NCBI RefSeq assembly: GCF_026914185.1
Contig: NC_070572.1
Span: forward strand, 4,464,001-4,528,000
DNA length: 64,000 nt
Direction: 5' to 3'
From: Puccinia triticina
Taxonomy: Eukaryota > Basidiomycota > Pucciniomycetes > Pucciniales > Pucciniaceae
Positions within the stretch are counted from its first letter, which is position 1; the number at the start of each line of letters is the position of its first letter. The translations under genes were made by a program, and so were the position numbers. Under the pieces are notes generated by a model. That model was not told where the DNA came from, did no database searches, and saw nothing but the letters and a program-made list of their open reading frames with translations. Shown piece by piece: positions 35,630 to 48,766 of the stretch.

Positions 35630-37001
35630 GTTGCTAACTCCTCCAATCCAAGATGTTGGGGGTCAAAGCCTCTCCTTGCATCTTTCTTCCTCCCTCCTAC
35701 ATAATTACTCTTCTGTCGCCCCCCATGTAATACTACCCTTGCCACCTGAAATACCTTTCCATACACTATACCCATCCTCCTCTTGTAATTGCTTTATTTT
35801 GTATGTAACTGGGCAATACCAACACTGCTGCACTAATGCTTTTGGCATAGGCACAGGCCCCGCACACCACACCAGCCAACAGAAGTTGTATGCTCTAAAC
35901 CTCTTGATGGCCAGTCTGTCCTGTTCATTGAGAGCAATGGTAGTGTGTACTTCATTGATTTTCGGGGTGCACTGCACAGGGCTCCACTCCAAAAAAAAAA
36001 AAGGAGTGGCTAGCTGAGCACTCCAAGAACCAAGATTTCTTGGAGTGCACTACTTTTTGGTAGTGCACATGGTAATTTTTGGTAGTGCGTAAAGCATTAC
36101 CCAAAATTAAGAGTTCTCAGTTGAGACATGTAAATTGATATCTGGGAGTCCCCAACTTGAAGTTGATGGGAAATCATCCACTGACACTTGAATGCAGTTC
36201 AACTTACAAAGCTTAGATCAGCAAAGAAAACTGAACATGATGTGTCAGTAGTTGTAAAAAACGTTCCAAGGGTACTGTGTAAATTTACTCAGCCCTCCCC
36301 CTGAGAAGGGTGTTGGTTGGATGATTTACTGATTTGATTATAGGTTTAAGAAATTAGACAATAGCTCTTTTGTAACTGTTGCTCTCTCTACAACATGGAG
36401 ATCTTCCATTTATTCAAAAAAAAAAAAAAAAGAAATTGCTACAATGATGGGGGAAATGTTGGATTACTGAAAAATTTGGGAATTAGGCAAAAACTCAAGT
36501 TCCTGGTTTCAAAATTCACTGCTTGCAGGCAGTTCCCTCCCGTGGAGGTCGCGCGAAGGGTAACCTCCTTGGAGGGTCTGTATTAAGTTTGATGTCAAGT
36601 TCCACCATCTGGATGCAGCACATTGCAGAACATTTTCAAGAAAGTCTATCAAACAAATACAATTGAATACCCCCTGGGCGCAAATGTTGAAGGTGAGAGA
36701 TGTGACCAAATCAATAAGAAGATATGCATGAGGGGCACAACTTAGAAGGACAGAAAAAGTGGTATCTATTTCTATTTGCTAAACAAATAGAAATAGCAAA
36801 TAGCCAGCTTTCTAAACCCTGGTAGGTTGTGTTAGAATTTGAGACCCGTTGTTGCCTTTCCAGGATGCGAGGAGATAATTTTGACCATGGAGCTGATAAA
36901 AAATATTTCTTATGTTGGGAATTTCAACCAAAAGAGGTAGTTCAAGAAAAAAATACTCTGACTCAATGATTTTATTACATTGACTTCAGAGAACTAAATG
37001 A
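35630..37001. other. Intergenic; short TGGAGTGC hairpin
   Basis: 35985-36095 carries ACTCCAA / TTGGAGTGC words related to the element at 37002. No gene is supported; the minus frame at 36509-36709 and others lack domains. Confidence 0.45.
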
Positions 37002-37860
37002 GGGGCAGGCTAAATGCACTGCCAACTTTTACTACATGTACTCCAAAATATTGGAGCGAACATTAGTCTACACCAATAATTTTGGAGCAAACATCAGTCC
37101 ACTCCGAAATTATTGCAGTAGACCAATGTTTACTCCAAAAATGTGGTACATTTTGGAGTAGACCAATGTTCACTCCAAAAATGTGATAAATTTTGGAGTG
37201 GACCACCTGTGCACGCCAAAAATCTGGAGTGCACCATGTGTGCACTCCAAAAATGTTGGAGTGCACAATTTATGCACTCCAATGTTGATCCTGTGCACTC
37301 CAAAATTTTTGGAGTGCGCAAATTTGTGTCACAAGAACTTGGAGTTCATCAAATAGGATCCAGAAAAATTTGAAAATGAATTTCTTAGACAAATCAACTA
37401 AGAACTAAAACAAAAAAATGACCAAAAAACAAATTTATTCTGTATGGATAAGGAAACCAATTAACAGAAAACAAAGACAAGGGATCAAGATACTTGGGAA
37501 TCCAAATCCTGATATATATATAGACTCAAGCCAGGCCATTTTCAAACAAGTTCAAGAAACCCTGGAAGGTCTTGGAGGTTGACCTTGTGTTGATTGTAGG
37601 AGTGTGTTCTGTTGGACTCCATTTGCCAGAGCAAAAAAATTAAAAAAGTTGAAAAAGGAGTGCACAATAGTGCACTCCAAAATGTTGGTAGTGCAAGGCT
37701 TGCGCACTCCAAGAATTGAACATTTTTTGGAGTAGCTGTATGTTTACCCCAGCAATTCAGTGAAACATTAATGCACACTCCAATATTTTGGAGTACACAA
37801 ATGTGCACTTCATATTTGGAGTACATGTAGTAAAGTTTGGTAGTGCATTTAGCCTGCCCC
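37002..37860 (-). mobile_element. GGGGCAGGC-ended element, copy 1
   Basis: The termini are GGGGCAGGCTAAATGCACT and its complement, extending inward about 45 bases through a CTACATGTACTCCAAA motif. The interior contains two arrays of TTGGAGTGCAC / CACTCCAAA palindromes around a unique AT-rich middle. It is about 860 bp and is homologous, in the opposite orientation, to 56860-57655. Flanking 8-mers CTAAATGA and TTAATTTT do not match, so the flanks have changed or the ends were rearranged. No coding frame. Confidence 0.75.
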
Positions 37861-39273
37861 TTAATTTTCACTAAAACAGGAAAGTGTTGTCCTAAGTCTG
37901 TGGTTCATTGCTTTCATGTGTGCTGTTCATGGCTTTGATAGGTGTCTTAATATTACATCTAGAGCTTGCTGAATGCCATCTAGAGCCTGCTGGATGCCAA
38001 CGGGAAGTCATCCAGTGAGCGTGTGAGATTATGGCATCTCAGATTTTTGGTGCATTCAAATTCAGTTTCCTGCAGCATTTTTGCATTTGAAGCGCTTGGA
38101 TAAGCAAGCAAGTGATTAGAGAAAGGAGGGGGATGAAGTCATGCTTTTGAACTTTTTTTTTGTGTAACACACCATACAGGAAACCTTTGAGATGGGGGTT
38201 TGAAAACTGATGCAAAAATAACCCCTTGCATTGAGGCAGATTTTCTGTTCCTGCCACCCCATCTTTCACCAGTTAAGGTACAAGTGCCTCCTGTGGAGCC
38301 CTCTGGGCCCCCCTTGGAGGGGCTTTGATGAATTTAACTTGACAAACTGACCAAAATTAACACAATTCCCTCACCCTCCCGCCAGGGAGGGACTTGCACG
38401 CAATGTTGAGGCGTGAGTAGTACCAGCCAAATGGCTAGAAAGACCATAAAACCCCCCAGATGACCCCCAACCCCTCTGAAATTTGAGAAGCCAAGAGCAC
38501 CATTGGAATCATCAGGACTTCCTACATTTTCTGAACTGTTGAACTCTTAAAAAACAAGCTGCCATTGTGTTTGAAACCATTTGTAAAGCTGGCCAGCAGC
38601 CAATCATCTGTCACAGGAATTATAGATTGGTTGCCACCCCTTTCACACCCCTCAGAGCCCTTAAAATCACTTTCTTGAAACACATTTTGAAACCTTAATC
38701 TTTTGACATAGTTTTTTTAGAAATCATAAGCAAGAAGGTAGGCTCCACTTCCCTGATTTTGATTCTTTGTTGAGATGCTCAGTTGTAGGTGCTACAGGAT
38801 CTTGAAATCAAAATACAACAAAATAACACAACAGCCCTGTTCTTCTCAGGACGCGACCCCGACTTTACACGTAAGCCTCTCCTTCGGAGCCTCCCGGAGA
38901 GGCTTGGTTAAGCTCGCAAACTGATTCTGTCTGACGACTGCCCGGACGGTCTTGTCCAAGCAGTTGACTTACATGGTGCAGGCAATGAGAAATCTCTGAT
39001 TGGATGAGAGATGCAGAACTAAATTTTATCCAGAATAAAGAACAACAATGGTTGCCACAGACTTTGTCGCACAATTATGTAACTGTCACCAAATACTTGA
39101 AAAACGCCACTGCAATACTGGTCCAAGTTCAACAAGTAAAATTTAGGAATATGTAAGACAAAATGGGTTATAAACATACGAATCCTGAAGGAATGTGAAG
39201 AAATGAAGGTAAAAAAGGATGTCAACTATCAGGCCGACGGGGATGGAAAGCTTGGCAGAAAGCGGAAACAGGT
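37861..39273. other. Intergenic with a dispersed repeat
   Basis: 37865-38025 shares phrases TTGATAGGTGTCTTAAT and GACGGGAAGTCATCCAG-like words with 54380-54490, so it is a dispersed repeat. 38865-38910 has CTCTCCTTCGGAGCCTCCCGGAGAGGC words, found again near 55200. No gene. Confidence 0.5.
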
Positions 39274-40229
39274 TTATAGGCCCGGGCATTCCTTTGCTTT
39301 CTCGTTATAACCCATCAGTAATTGGACGTTTGCAGTGTCATTGCTTGGAGGAGCCGGTGTCGTATCGCGCTTCGACACCTTAGGGGAGTCGCTCTTGCAC
39401 TGTTGCAAGAGTCTCATTGCTTGTTCTTGGATGATTGCAGCTGGGATAGCACTGCGAAGAGTAAAACAATTAATTCACGCCTTTCAGTCTGACAAAAGAA
39501 GAATGGCATCACCTGGGTGGTTTGAACGCCGCCTTCTTGTCCGCATCAAATAAGCCAAGCTGACCGAACAAAGGCATTCGACAGTGAGAAGAGTTAGAAA
39601 TTGAATATTTTAAATTTTGTGGGAACGCAACACGAGCAACTTACCACACAAGATCCACATTGGGCGTAGGAACTACCGGCTTCAGCAAGGACTTTCGCGG
39701 CGCTGAGAAATGAGGCCCATTAGTCAGTGGGGGAGCTAATCTATGGCTGAGATGAAGATTTCCAAGCTTACTGCCAGCAAGCTCTGTCACTAAATGTCAC
39801 ATTTTTTCCTGTTGAGGAATTGCGACAGGTGCTATTAGCAGTTTGCTCTGGCGCAGGAACCACTGGGATCGACATGGCCGGGCGGGCGTTATTGCTAGGA
39901 GCGGCGTCTGGAGCATTGCTCGTAGGTGGGGTAGCTGGAGGGGCTGTACCGTTTGCGGATAGGTTCTGATCCACGGCAGCGGGTACGGCGGAAGAATTAT
40001 TGGTCGAAGTTGGGACGGTTGCAGGAAGCGGGGCGTTCAGATCTGCCGCGGTGGGATTGAAAGAATTTCTGGTCGGATCCGAGACTGCTTTAGGGGGCTT
40101 AGATAACGCTTGAGGCGGAGCGTCCGCGCCCTTCATAAGATAGAATGTGGAACCTCGTAGCGAATAATCCCTTGCATTGATGCTGAGGAAATGCAAGAAA
40201 AAAAGGACCGGGAGGAGTGCGTGGTGCAT
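39274..40229 (-). CDS. Small secreted protein, candidate effector
   Basis: Four exons: 40229-39772, 39702-39645, 39559-39513, 39451-39274, all GT-AG, giving 246 residues with stop TAA. The N terminus MHHALLPVLFFLHFLSINA is a good signal peptide. Residues about 35-130 are a Pro/Ala/Ser/Thr/Asn-rich spacer with several N-glycosylation sequons. The C-terminal third is compact and holds all the Cys: NSTCRNSS, RACWHAAK, YAQCGSC, QQCKSD and KECPGL at the end. A dibasic VSKRDT is a possible Kex2 site about 35 residues from the end. No known domain. The position at the edge of a repeat block, secretion signal and Cys spacing fit a lineage-specific secreted protein; role is inferred only. Confidence 0.75.
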
Positions 40230-41756
40230 GTTTGTGGAATATCAGTGGAACCAAGTTGGTACAACGGCAGCTACTCGAGAGCTTATGCCTGGGGACTCGG
40301 GAGTAAGAGGAGGCAGGAGGAGATAAAGAGAAGGGCTTCCGAGCACGATATCGCAGAAGGTCGCTTATTTCAGGGCTCGATACTTGTGCTTCGTGTGCGA
40401 AGTTATTTGCACTCAACTCCAGCCCAGCTGGCAGCATCTCCCAGGCCTGTCGGGACTAGGGGAATGGGAAGTTCACAATATCCGACCCGTCGGCTTGTTG
40501 CAGGTGGGTGCAGGCCCCAGGGAATGTGTGCAATTGTACATACACGTATAGGCCGGCCGCACGTCAACAAACACGACGTCATCGTCCTGCAGAGTGATAG
40601 GAAGAATAGTGCTGACAGGTGCTGAATGGTCACCGGTAAATTGTCTGTGATTTTGCCTTCTCTTGAAATGAATGAACAAGTCCTTCGATTCAGATTGGAC
40701 TAATTCACGTCTATACCTCGCCGCGTGCCACTCGATGCTGCTTGATTCACGACCGGCCGTACCCCAGAGTTATCCAGAGTTATCCCCCGCCAAGGCAATC
40801 CAGGCAGAGGCTCGGCTATTCCTCGGGGTTATGCGCGCACTCCGTCATTGAACCTGGTGCCGGATCACCAGTTGGATACGTTTTGCCGGGTTTGAGTCAA
40901 TAAATTATGCTTATGGAGTAATAATTACATATCAAGTGGCGGCTTCGCATCGCCTGGAGGGACTTGCCTTCTTACCTTGGATAAATCACAACACGTTGTC
41001 CACCATTCCAAGCAGGGTTCTCCGCCAAACCCCTCGCTTTGGAGGGCCGTGGTACGGCTGGGCTGGCGCGAAGCGTGAGCCTCCTTCGGGACGCGGGGGT
41101 GGAAGCTCTTCGCCGGCGACAAGGGCAATCATGTCTGTTTCTCCCATCAAGTTTCTCCTTCTCCGATTTTCAAGGCGGATTATTTGCGGGTAGCGGGTAT
41201 GGACAGCTTTTCTCTCACAAGAGCTGCATTTTGTGCTTATACTCGTCTGCATATTGGTCTGCATCCGATGGTTGCCGCCCAGGAACAAACACTCGTGCTA
41301 GTAAATTTCACACTGAAAATGACCATCGAAAGAGGGGGATGGTGGGTTTTTGGTGTATAACCGGTCACGGGATAGCTGGCAGCGAGCTAGTCTCTCCGAG
41401 GAGGCGCGAAGCGTCTCCGAAGATGATATGTAGCGACCTCCTACGCTCCCCCGAGGAGGGTTTACTTGTGTTAAGTTCGAGCTGGCATCATCTGTGGGTG
41501 AAGGACTGCCGGGTCAGATACAGCCAGTATGGTCTCTTAGTGCCACTGTTGTCGAGTTGGTCTGTCTAGGTCTGTCTAGAACGGCCCAGACATCCCAGTC
41601 CAACTCATGTGGGTTGTGGAACAGGTACTTATGGTGGTTGTATGCGGTCAACAGGGATAACAGTTGATTGGGAGTTTTATGTGTGGCGAGTTGTGACGGT
41701 CAACAAGCAAAGACGGACAACGCAACCCGCCATCAACCACCAACTCATCATCATCG
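40230..41756. other. Intergenic between secreted protein and ABC transporter
   Basis: Contains GAGGAGGCGCGAAGCGTCTCCG (41398) and related GC-rich words near 41050-41110, shared with 55205-55230. The open frames at 40191-40625 and 41039-41569 have no domain and read through these repeats. The last 200 bases are the ABC transporter promoter and leader, with CAAC-rich sequence before the ATG. Confidence 0.5.
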
Positions 41757-44700
41757 ATGGCCTTCCAACTCGCCAGTCAACTACTCCTGCTCTTCGCCTC
41801 AGTCCAACCATCCGCTTCTCTATCATCTAACTCGCAATCATCCAACCACTACTCTCCAATCTCTCAACCCTCCCTGATCCGAGCTGCCGAACTATTCCAA
41901 AACAACGGGCGCCCCCCAGGCTGTCCACCCTGTCCGGAATGCTTCAACTGTCAACTACCCAAGTTCAACTGCAAGCAATTCGGATTCTGCAGCGAGTACG
42001 ACGGCCAGTGTAAATGTCCAGCCGGGTTCGGTGGCCAGGATTGCGGTGAACCAGGTCTGTTTTACTCCACATACATCCACCCGCCGTAGATTCAAAATAA
42101 TCACTAATGCTGCTCTCATGCTTGAATTACATTCAGTTTGTGGAAGCCTTGCCGATGGAGAGCAACGCCACGTCCGACAGGATAATTCGACTAGCTGTAA
42201 ATGTAGTGATGGTTGGACTGGGATTAACTGCAACGGTAATCAAACTTAGACTTGCTTCTCAAAACCCTTTCTATTGTTTGCTTATCATTTTTACACTGAT
42301 TGCAAACCTGCTCGGCCATCAAATCCGTACAGTCTGCGAAACCGACGATGCTTGCTCTGCGCTGGTACCCACACTCGATCACTCTACCGGCCGCCCAACA
42401 CATCCTAGCTCCAGCGTCGTGTCAACCTCCCAGACAACCTCGAACAAATCCGAAGCTGTCTGTTACAAAGGTGGATATACTGTCAAGGAGAGCTATCAAA
42501 TGTGCAATGTGACCAGTTCAGTAAACATTCTACTTTACTCATATACCGCGATTCCACATGCATTTTCCCTTTACTGACACAAGCACCTGCCATCTGAAAT
42601 GAACTCTATTTGATTCCCTCAAAAGATCGCAAAATCCTCGACATGCTTCCCGGAAGGCCACCCCAAGCTTCTTTTACCTGCGACACGTCCAAGTCATCAT
42701 GCCAATTTCAGTTCTGGATCGGCTATGTTGAATCCTTCTATTGTGAATTTAATGATTGCCAGCAATCGATTCAAGTTGGCTACGAAGGTCAATCTAACAT
42801 TACCCGAAATGAATGCCAGAAGATGCAGTGTAAATGTATACCAGGTCGAATGCTGTGCGGTGAATCTGGTAGTGTGGGTCAGTAATTTCACATGCCCACT
42901 GAAATATCATTCAATCGTATGCTGATGACGACTATCACAGACATCAGTGACTTTTTATCGGAGGAGATCAAAGGGCCGGGTAAATTCTCTTGCTCCTCGG
43001 ACCAAGGGGGCTGTCAGTTTGAAGAACCAGCCATGAATCAACTCATTACCGATGTCTTTGGCGACACTTCCATTACTCTTAACTGCCAAGCTGGAGAATG
43101 TATGCACTATACCATGGTTCCAGGTTTCAAGGTACCTGAAAGACCCGATAACAGCAAAATGGTTGCGCTTAGCATTGCTTTGACCGCGTTTTTCATAGCA
43201 GGAGCTTCTTGGAGTACGTATCAATAGATATAAATTGGCTTGAATAGGAGTAGAGTGATTGATCACCGGTTCTTTCATTCTGTTAGTGTTTTGGTATTGT
43301 GGCAGGAACCGCGCCCACAAGTACCCAGTTTTCTACGGCAGAAGTCACGTCAATCCAGCCGAACAGGGCACGCTATCCGCTCATGTGCCGACCGACATTA
43401 CTTTCTCCAAGATATCATATTCTATCAACTATGCTGTCACTCAAGCCAAACCTGTATTGCGTCAGGTATCCGGAAAGGCCAAGTCGGGACAGCTCTTGGC
43501 GATCATGGGTGCTTCCGGGGCAGGCAAGAGCTCACTACTTGATATTCTTGCGAAGAAGAGCAAGGCCGGCTTTGTGACGGGTGATATTCTGATCAACGAC
43601 ATGCAAATTTCAAACGACCAATTCAAGTCGCTAATCGGATATGTTGATCAGGAGGATACCCTGATGAGCACTCTGACGGTTTATGAGGCTGTGCTCTGTT
43701 CAGCTATGCTCCGACTCCCGAAAGATATGAATCTTGATGCCAAGAAGATTCGGACGCTCGAAACTCTGGATGAACTGGGAATACTTCATCTCAAAAATGC
43801 TTTCATCGGAAGGAGCGGTCGTAGATCAATCTCAGGGGGTGAAAAACGGCGAGTTTCGATCGCCTGCGAGCTAGTGACAAATCCTAGTATCCTATTTTTG
43901 GACGAACCCACCAGTGGGCTAGACTCGTTTAATGCGTACAATGTTGTGGAATCCTTGGCTCAACTTGCAAAGAACTGCCAGCGCACCATCATCCTGACGA
44001 TTCATCAACCCCAGAGCAACATTGTCTCGATGTTTGATCAGCTAGTCCTCTTAGGAAACGGCGGGAGACTTATTTACTCCGGTCCATTCGAAGCTTGCCA
44101 TGAATACTTTGCTCAAATCGGACACCCATGTCCAGCTGGTTATAACATTGCCGACTTCTTAATTGACCTGACAATGAAGTACCGATCGAACCACCCGAAA
44201 AATGTTAATGGCCAGTCGCAGGTGCAAGGATCTATCGAGCCACATCGTGACAGTGATGAAAGTGGAAACTACGAGCCAGCAGCAGATGAGACAGAGCTAC
44301 TGTTACGTAATTCTTCAGAAGGATCAAGGACTTCTCACTCTACACTACAAGCGCTACGAGATCGACTCACAAAACACCAAGACGTTGAGCCAGAAGATTT
44401 CAGTTTACTCGACAAGCTCGTTGAAAATTTTGAAGCCTCTGAAATCGGCAAATCCTTCGATAGAGAATTTGAGATCGTCCTGAATCGCGGCTCGGTCATT
44501 GGGGCTGGAGTTGGGGATGAACTTCATAATTATCTGGTCGCTCGTAGTAGAGATCGTGCGGGATTTGTCCAGCAGTTCTTGATTCTGAGCAGCCGGGCTT
44601 TCAAAAACCTTTACCGAAATCCGATGTTGATGTTATCGCATTACTTATTGGCAATCCTTCTTGCAGGTAAGTAGACACCCATTAAAAAATCAACACATAC

Positions 44701-45774
44701 AAGATTCTGATTAGTTGTCCGGCTTGTCTTGTTGAACGAAAATCACAGGGGTTTGCGCATCACTCTTCCACGGAGTGACATTGGATATTGCAGGCTTTCA
44801 AGGACGAATGGGCTTGTTTTTCTTCATCCTAGCGTTATTCGGCTTTTCATCGCTGACAGCGATTACGATCTTTTCCGAGGAGCGGATCCTATTTATGAGG
44901 GAGCGGTCAAACAACTACTATTCGCCGTTGAGCTACTTCCTCTCAAAGACGATCCTAGATATCATTCCTCTCCGAATCCTCCCGCCCTTCATCCTCAGCT
45001 GTATTATCTACTATCCCGTGGGCTTGGTGCCCACCTTGGAACAGTTTTGGAAATTCGTACTCGTCTTGATCGCGTTCAATCTTGTCTCCTTCGGCCTCGT
45101 CCTCTTCATCAGCCTGATCTGTGACGATGTTGGTGTCGCCAATCTCGTCGGTAGCTTGATCATGTTATTCAAGTTAGTCCCCGCCTCTTTTTCTCTCCTT
45201 GTTCCGACTTCATATTTGAAAATATTTTCAGTTTGAACACCAAATGCTAACCGTTTAAATGAATCAACATCTAGTTTATTGTTCGCAGGCTTACTAGTCA
45301 ATAGAGAAAAGTTACCGTACGGCACTGCTTGGTTGCAAGATATTTCATTCTATCATGCGGCGTTTGAAGGCCTGTTGATCAATGAAGTCCGCTATTTGAC
45401 CTTGAAGGATCACCGTTACGGCGTCGATATTGAAGTTCCTTGTTAGTCTCCTTTTTCTATTCCTTGCTTGAAACGTTCAGTCAGAAGTTACATATTCTCA
45501 CCACCTTTTACTTATTTGTAGCTGCCAGTATCCTGTCTCTATTCGGGTTCAGAACAACCGCATTTTGGTATCCCGAGTAAGCCCATCTGCTCAATTTTCT
45601 TTCTCTTTCTATCAAGTTGAAGGAAATAAAACACATGAAACGCTAATCTTGTAAATTCATTGCTGATGCTGTGTACGATCTCTTTTCAGTATGGCGAACC
45701 TGGCATTCTTGTTCCTCTTTTTAATGACCCTCTCGTTCTTGACCTTGGTATTTCTTGTCAAAGAACGTCGGTGA
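41757..45774 (+). CDS. ADP1: ABCG half-transporter with EGF-like ectodomain (Adp1 type)
   Basis: ATP-binding cassette transporter of the G/White subfamily. Ten exons: 41757-42054, 42137-42235, 42333-42515, 42626-42877, 42941-43213, 43287-44666, 44749-45172, 45275-45441, 45522-45576, 45690-45774; total 1071 residues, close to yeast Adp1. It has a signal peptide ([14 protein letters not shown]), then a Cys-rich ectodomain with EGF-like motifs ([27 protein letters not shown]), a first membrane segment ([17 protein letters not shown]), then the nucleotide-binding domain: Walker [10 protein letters not shown] (about 442), signature [11 protein letters not shown] (about 550), Walker [14 protein letters not shown]. 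The C-terminal half has about six membrane helices from [12 protein letters not shown] onward. The exon 3 donor (GTTCAG) is weak but needed to keep the CNVTN junction in frame. Substrate unknown; known family members are in endomembranes. Confidence 0.93.
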
Positions 45775-47481
45775 TCCCCAAACCTCTTCTTTCCCCCCCT
45801 TTTTTTACTTGTAAAATTGTTGTTGTAAAATCTTGATCAAAACAAAGAAAAATTAATATTTCTTTTTTTTGATACATCTATCCCCATCCAAGTTCACCAT
45901 TATTGTGTATTTACTAATTTTTATATATGCATACAATCCACACCATTTTCATAATTTTCCCTCCACAACTTTCATTATGCTTTTTTCTTCTTTTTCCAGA
46001 AGAACAAGGTTGTCATTGGAAGTGATGAGGCATCTCACTTCATGCCATGTGTCCATAAATTATCATAGCTGACAGATATTGCTCATTCCATTTAAAGTTC
46101 ACCCACTTCACCAACTGTGAAACTCATACAGCATATCCCAGAAAGCTTGCTTTTGGGGACCACTCACATTTACAAGAAGAAGAAATTACATCACCATAAT
46201 CTTCAGCCTCACATCATGTATACATATTGGCTGTACAGGATGCAACCTCAGCCAAATTTTGTTGACCTGCAATCAGAATTGAAACTTCATTGGTTTTGGA
46301 TTCTTTACAGTGCCAGATTTGTTAGACACAGTGAAGCAGGGCACATTTCACTCAAGGCCCCCAAAGAATTAAAAAAATATGATGATCTTGTGCATATTTT
46401 GGTCCCTCAAACCTTGATTTCACAATGAGGAATGACATGGCCAGAAAGGATTGAAGAATGCAGTTTCCCTAATTCTCCACTCCAAGGTGACTTGCAGCAA
46501 TGGCAGAAAAGCTTGCAGTTGGGTAGGCCCAACGTTTGGGCTGCTTATTTCAGCCTCAAAGCCTGTATGGCTTCTGTATGTCAGGAATTTCATCAGAAGA
46601 ACTCCTGTAGTTTCTTTGTGTTTTACTGTGGGGCCTCAAGGGTTGCACCATTGGAATCCTGGAGTGATTTTATGCCAATCTGGCCCTTCGCCGCACATCC
46701 CCCCGCCCCCATCCTCGAGCTGACCCAGTCGCCCAAAGGGGTTTTGACTGCCTGTAAAGTGAAGCTGTACAGGCCTGTGGCTGAAATGCAAAAATCATTT
46801 CAGCCACACAAATTGGCAAGCTTTTCTGCCATTGCTGTAGCACATGAGCACTGCCAAGGGGGATCTATTGGTTGGAACCCCCTGTGGTAAGGTTGAATGG
46901 GAGCAAAAAATATAACATTGGTCTCCAAGACTGATATTATATTTGCTGGGCCCACCAATAAATTAAACCTTTGTTGTAATGTATTGGCAGGCCCAATCAA
47001 CAGTAAGTCAGTATGGGAGACCAATATTATGTTGATAGCCCCCAGTCAACTTTAGCATGGGGGGTTGTAAAAATACAATCACATTTGCAGTAGAGGGTTC
47101 CTGAGGGAAGGTTTCCCCCCTGGAATGGAGGGCCTTGGTTAAATCAGGTCTAATCAGGTCTGTATATAACAGATGTCAAACTTTGATTTATCAAATGATA
47201 TCACACCATCATCTACAAAGTGTTGCGCCAGATCAAAAGCTTCAGGTTTCAAAACAGGGGAATTTTTCCCTTTGACAGGTGAAATGTAACAAATATTTTA
47301 ATTTCACCATCAGGGATTCAGCACCAATAGGAGAAAATTCTTGCACACTGGGATTCACTCAGGAGAAGAAAAATATGAAAAATATGAAAGTTTAAAATGG
47401 GATTGCATTTTTCTTGAGACCTGTGACAATTACTTTTGAGAGAATCAGGGTTTTATTTTTTTTCAAGATAAAACAATATAT
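45775..47481. other. Intergenic, possible inverted pair
   Basis: AATGGCAGAAAAGCTTGC (46498) recurs inverted as GCAAGCTTTTCTGCCATTGC (46817), about 340 bp apart, possibly a MITE. The overlapping 152-residue plus-strand frame (46432-46890) spans this pair and has no known domain, so it is not called. 3' UTR sequence of the ABC transporter likely occupies the first 100-200 bases. Confidence 0.4.
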
Positions 47482-47483
47482 TA

Positions 47484-47684
47484 GGGGGGTTCACAATAGG
47501 ATAAAAATAAAACTTTAAAGCTAATTTTAAGGCCTTTATGAACAATTTTTTAAAAAGTAAAGAAGTTGCTCTGATTCTCAGGGGACACCCAGTCCTGCAC
47601 ATCTTGCCAGATTTTTAAAAATTTGTTGATAAAGGCCTTAAAATTGACTCTAAAATTTTATTTTTATCCTATTGTGAACCCCCC
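47484..47684. mobile_element. 201-bp MITE with TA flanks (Tc1/mariner-like)
   Basis: The ends GGGGGGTTCACAATAGGATA match as inverted repeats over about 40 bases, with TA on each side (47482-47483, 47685-47686). Inner words AAGGCCTTTATGAACAA are also complementary. TA target and size fit Stowaway/mariner MITEs. Confidence 0.65.
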
Positions 47685-47699
47685 TATTGTACAAGGAAA

Positions 47700-48104
47700 T
47701 GGGCACAAGATTCAGTAGTCATGAATTTTCAAAGAAATGACATAATGGACAATTAAAAAACAACCAAGTATATGGATAAGGATTGTATAGGACTCTCATC
47801 ATTCATTTCTTGGGAAAATTTACCAATCTTCTCCATTTTTTTTGCATTAGATTTAAAATATCATCTAGTATTCCTTGTTGAAGGCTTCAAACATGCTGTT
47901 GCAATAATACGTGTACTTCTGGTATCATTTCTTGCCCATGATCATGAGTTCCAATTTCTCCTAATGGTCCTTCCATTATTTCTTCAACTTGGTTATTGAA
48001 ATTTTCTGGTACATTCCCTTGAACATATTCTGGTCCCCTGAAAAACTCCCTGGGGGGCCCTGCATTCTCAATTTCCTGGGCCTGTTTGGGATGTGATTCT
48101 CCTT
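47700..48104. other. Intergenic with a protein-like minus-strand frame
   Basis: The minus frame at 48132-47887 has a plausible composition (AGPPREFFRGPEYVQG, acidic C-terminal half) but overlaps the repeat that starts at 48105 and has no domain. It may be a remnant of a transposon gene. Confidence 0.25.
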
Positions 48105-48766
48105 GATGGATGTCATGTGGTGCAATCATCACATGTCACGGCTGACCACACTGAGATTGTAACTCAATGTTTGAGATTTTGTTCTACCATCTAGCATAAT
48201 TCTTTTTGGGTTGAATTGTTTCCACAATGATTCAATGTTTTCTCAGATGATTATGGCTTTAGAGCAAGACAAAGGGTCTTGTTGGGTAAACCCAGAGATG
48301 GAACACAGATCAGAGAGTCCATCTGTGTCACATTCACAAGTTCAAATCATGACAGGGAAAAGTTCATCTGGATCAAATAGATCATCTTTCTCTGAGGAGA
48401 ACAATAGGGGGTTTCAAACATGGTGCAGGTCCCAGTTCAGGAACCCCAATTCAGGAAGACAAACTTCCTGCAAAATGAATTTTCAAATTATTTCTGTATT
48501 TTGTTTGGGTAAAATTGGGTGGGTGTGTTGCAGGTGCCCGGATTTTGTGAATTGGGGGTTCCTGAAACAGGACCTGCACCATGTTTGAAACCCCTTAACA
48601 TAATTCTCCTCTGAGCTCCTCAGAGAAAGATGATCTATTTGATCCAGATGAACTTTTCCCTGTCATGAGTTGTGGATGTGACACAAATGGACTCTCTGAT
48701 CTGTGTTCCATCTCTGGTTTTATCCAAAAAGACCCTTTCTCTTGCTCTAAAGCCGTAATCATCTGA
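48105..48766. repeat. Partial copy of the palindrome core, split by a MITE
   Basis: 48105-48404 repeats in direct orientation the sequence at about 49228-49520; 48600-48766 is its inverted counterpart. The loop between them is occupied by the MITE 48407-48595. So this is a second hairpin adjacent to the larger palindrome. Confidence 0.7.
48407..48595. mobile_element. 189-bp MITE, TA target, empty site visible nearby
   Basis: The arms GGGGTTTCAAACATGGTGCA and complement match over about 50 bases. TA flanks both ends (48405-48406, 48596-48597). The paralogous site in the neighbouring palindrome (reverse complement of about 49521-49540) reads GAACAATATAATTCTCC without the insertion, so the insertion and its TA target can be seen directly. 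Confidence 0.75.

Noticed and set aside
46432..46890. 152-residue plus-strand frame
   Set aside because: Spans an inverted-repeat pair, has no recognisable domain and no splice context; chance frame is likelier.
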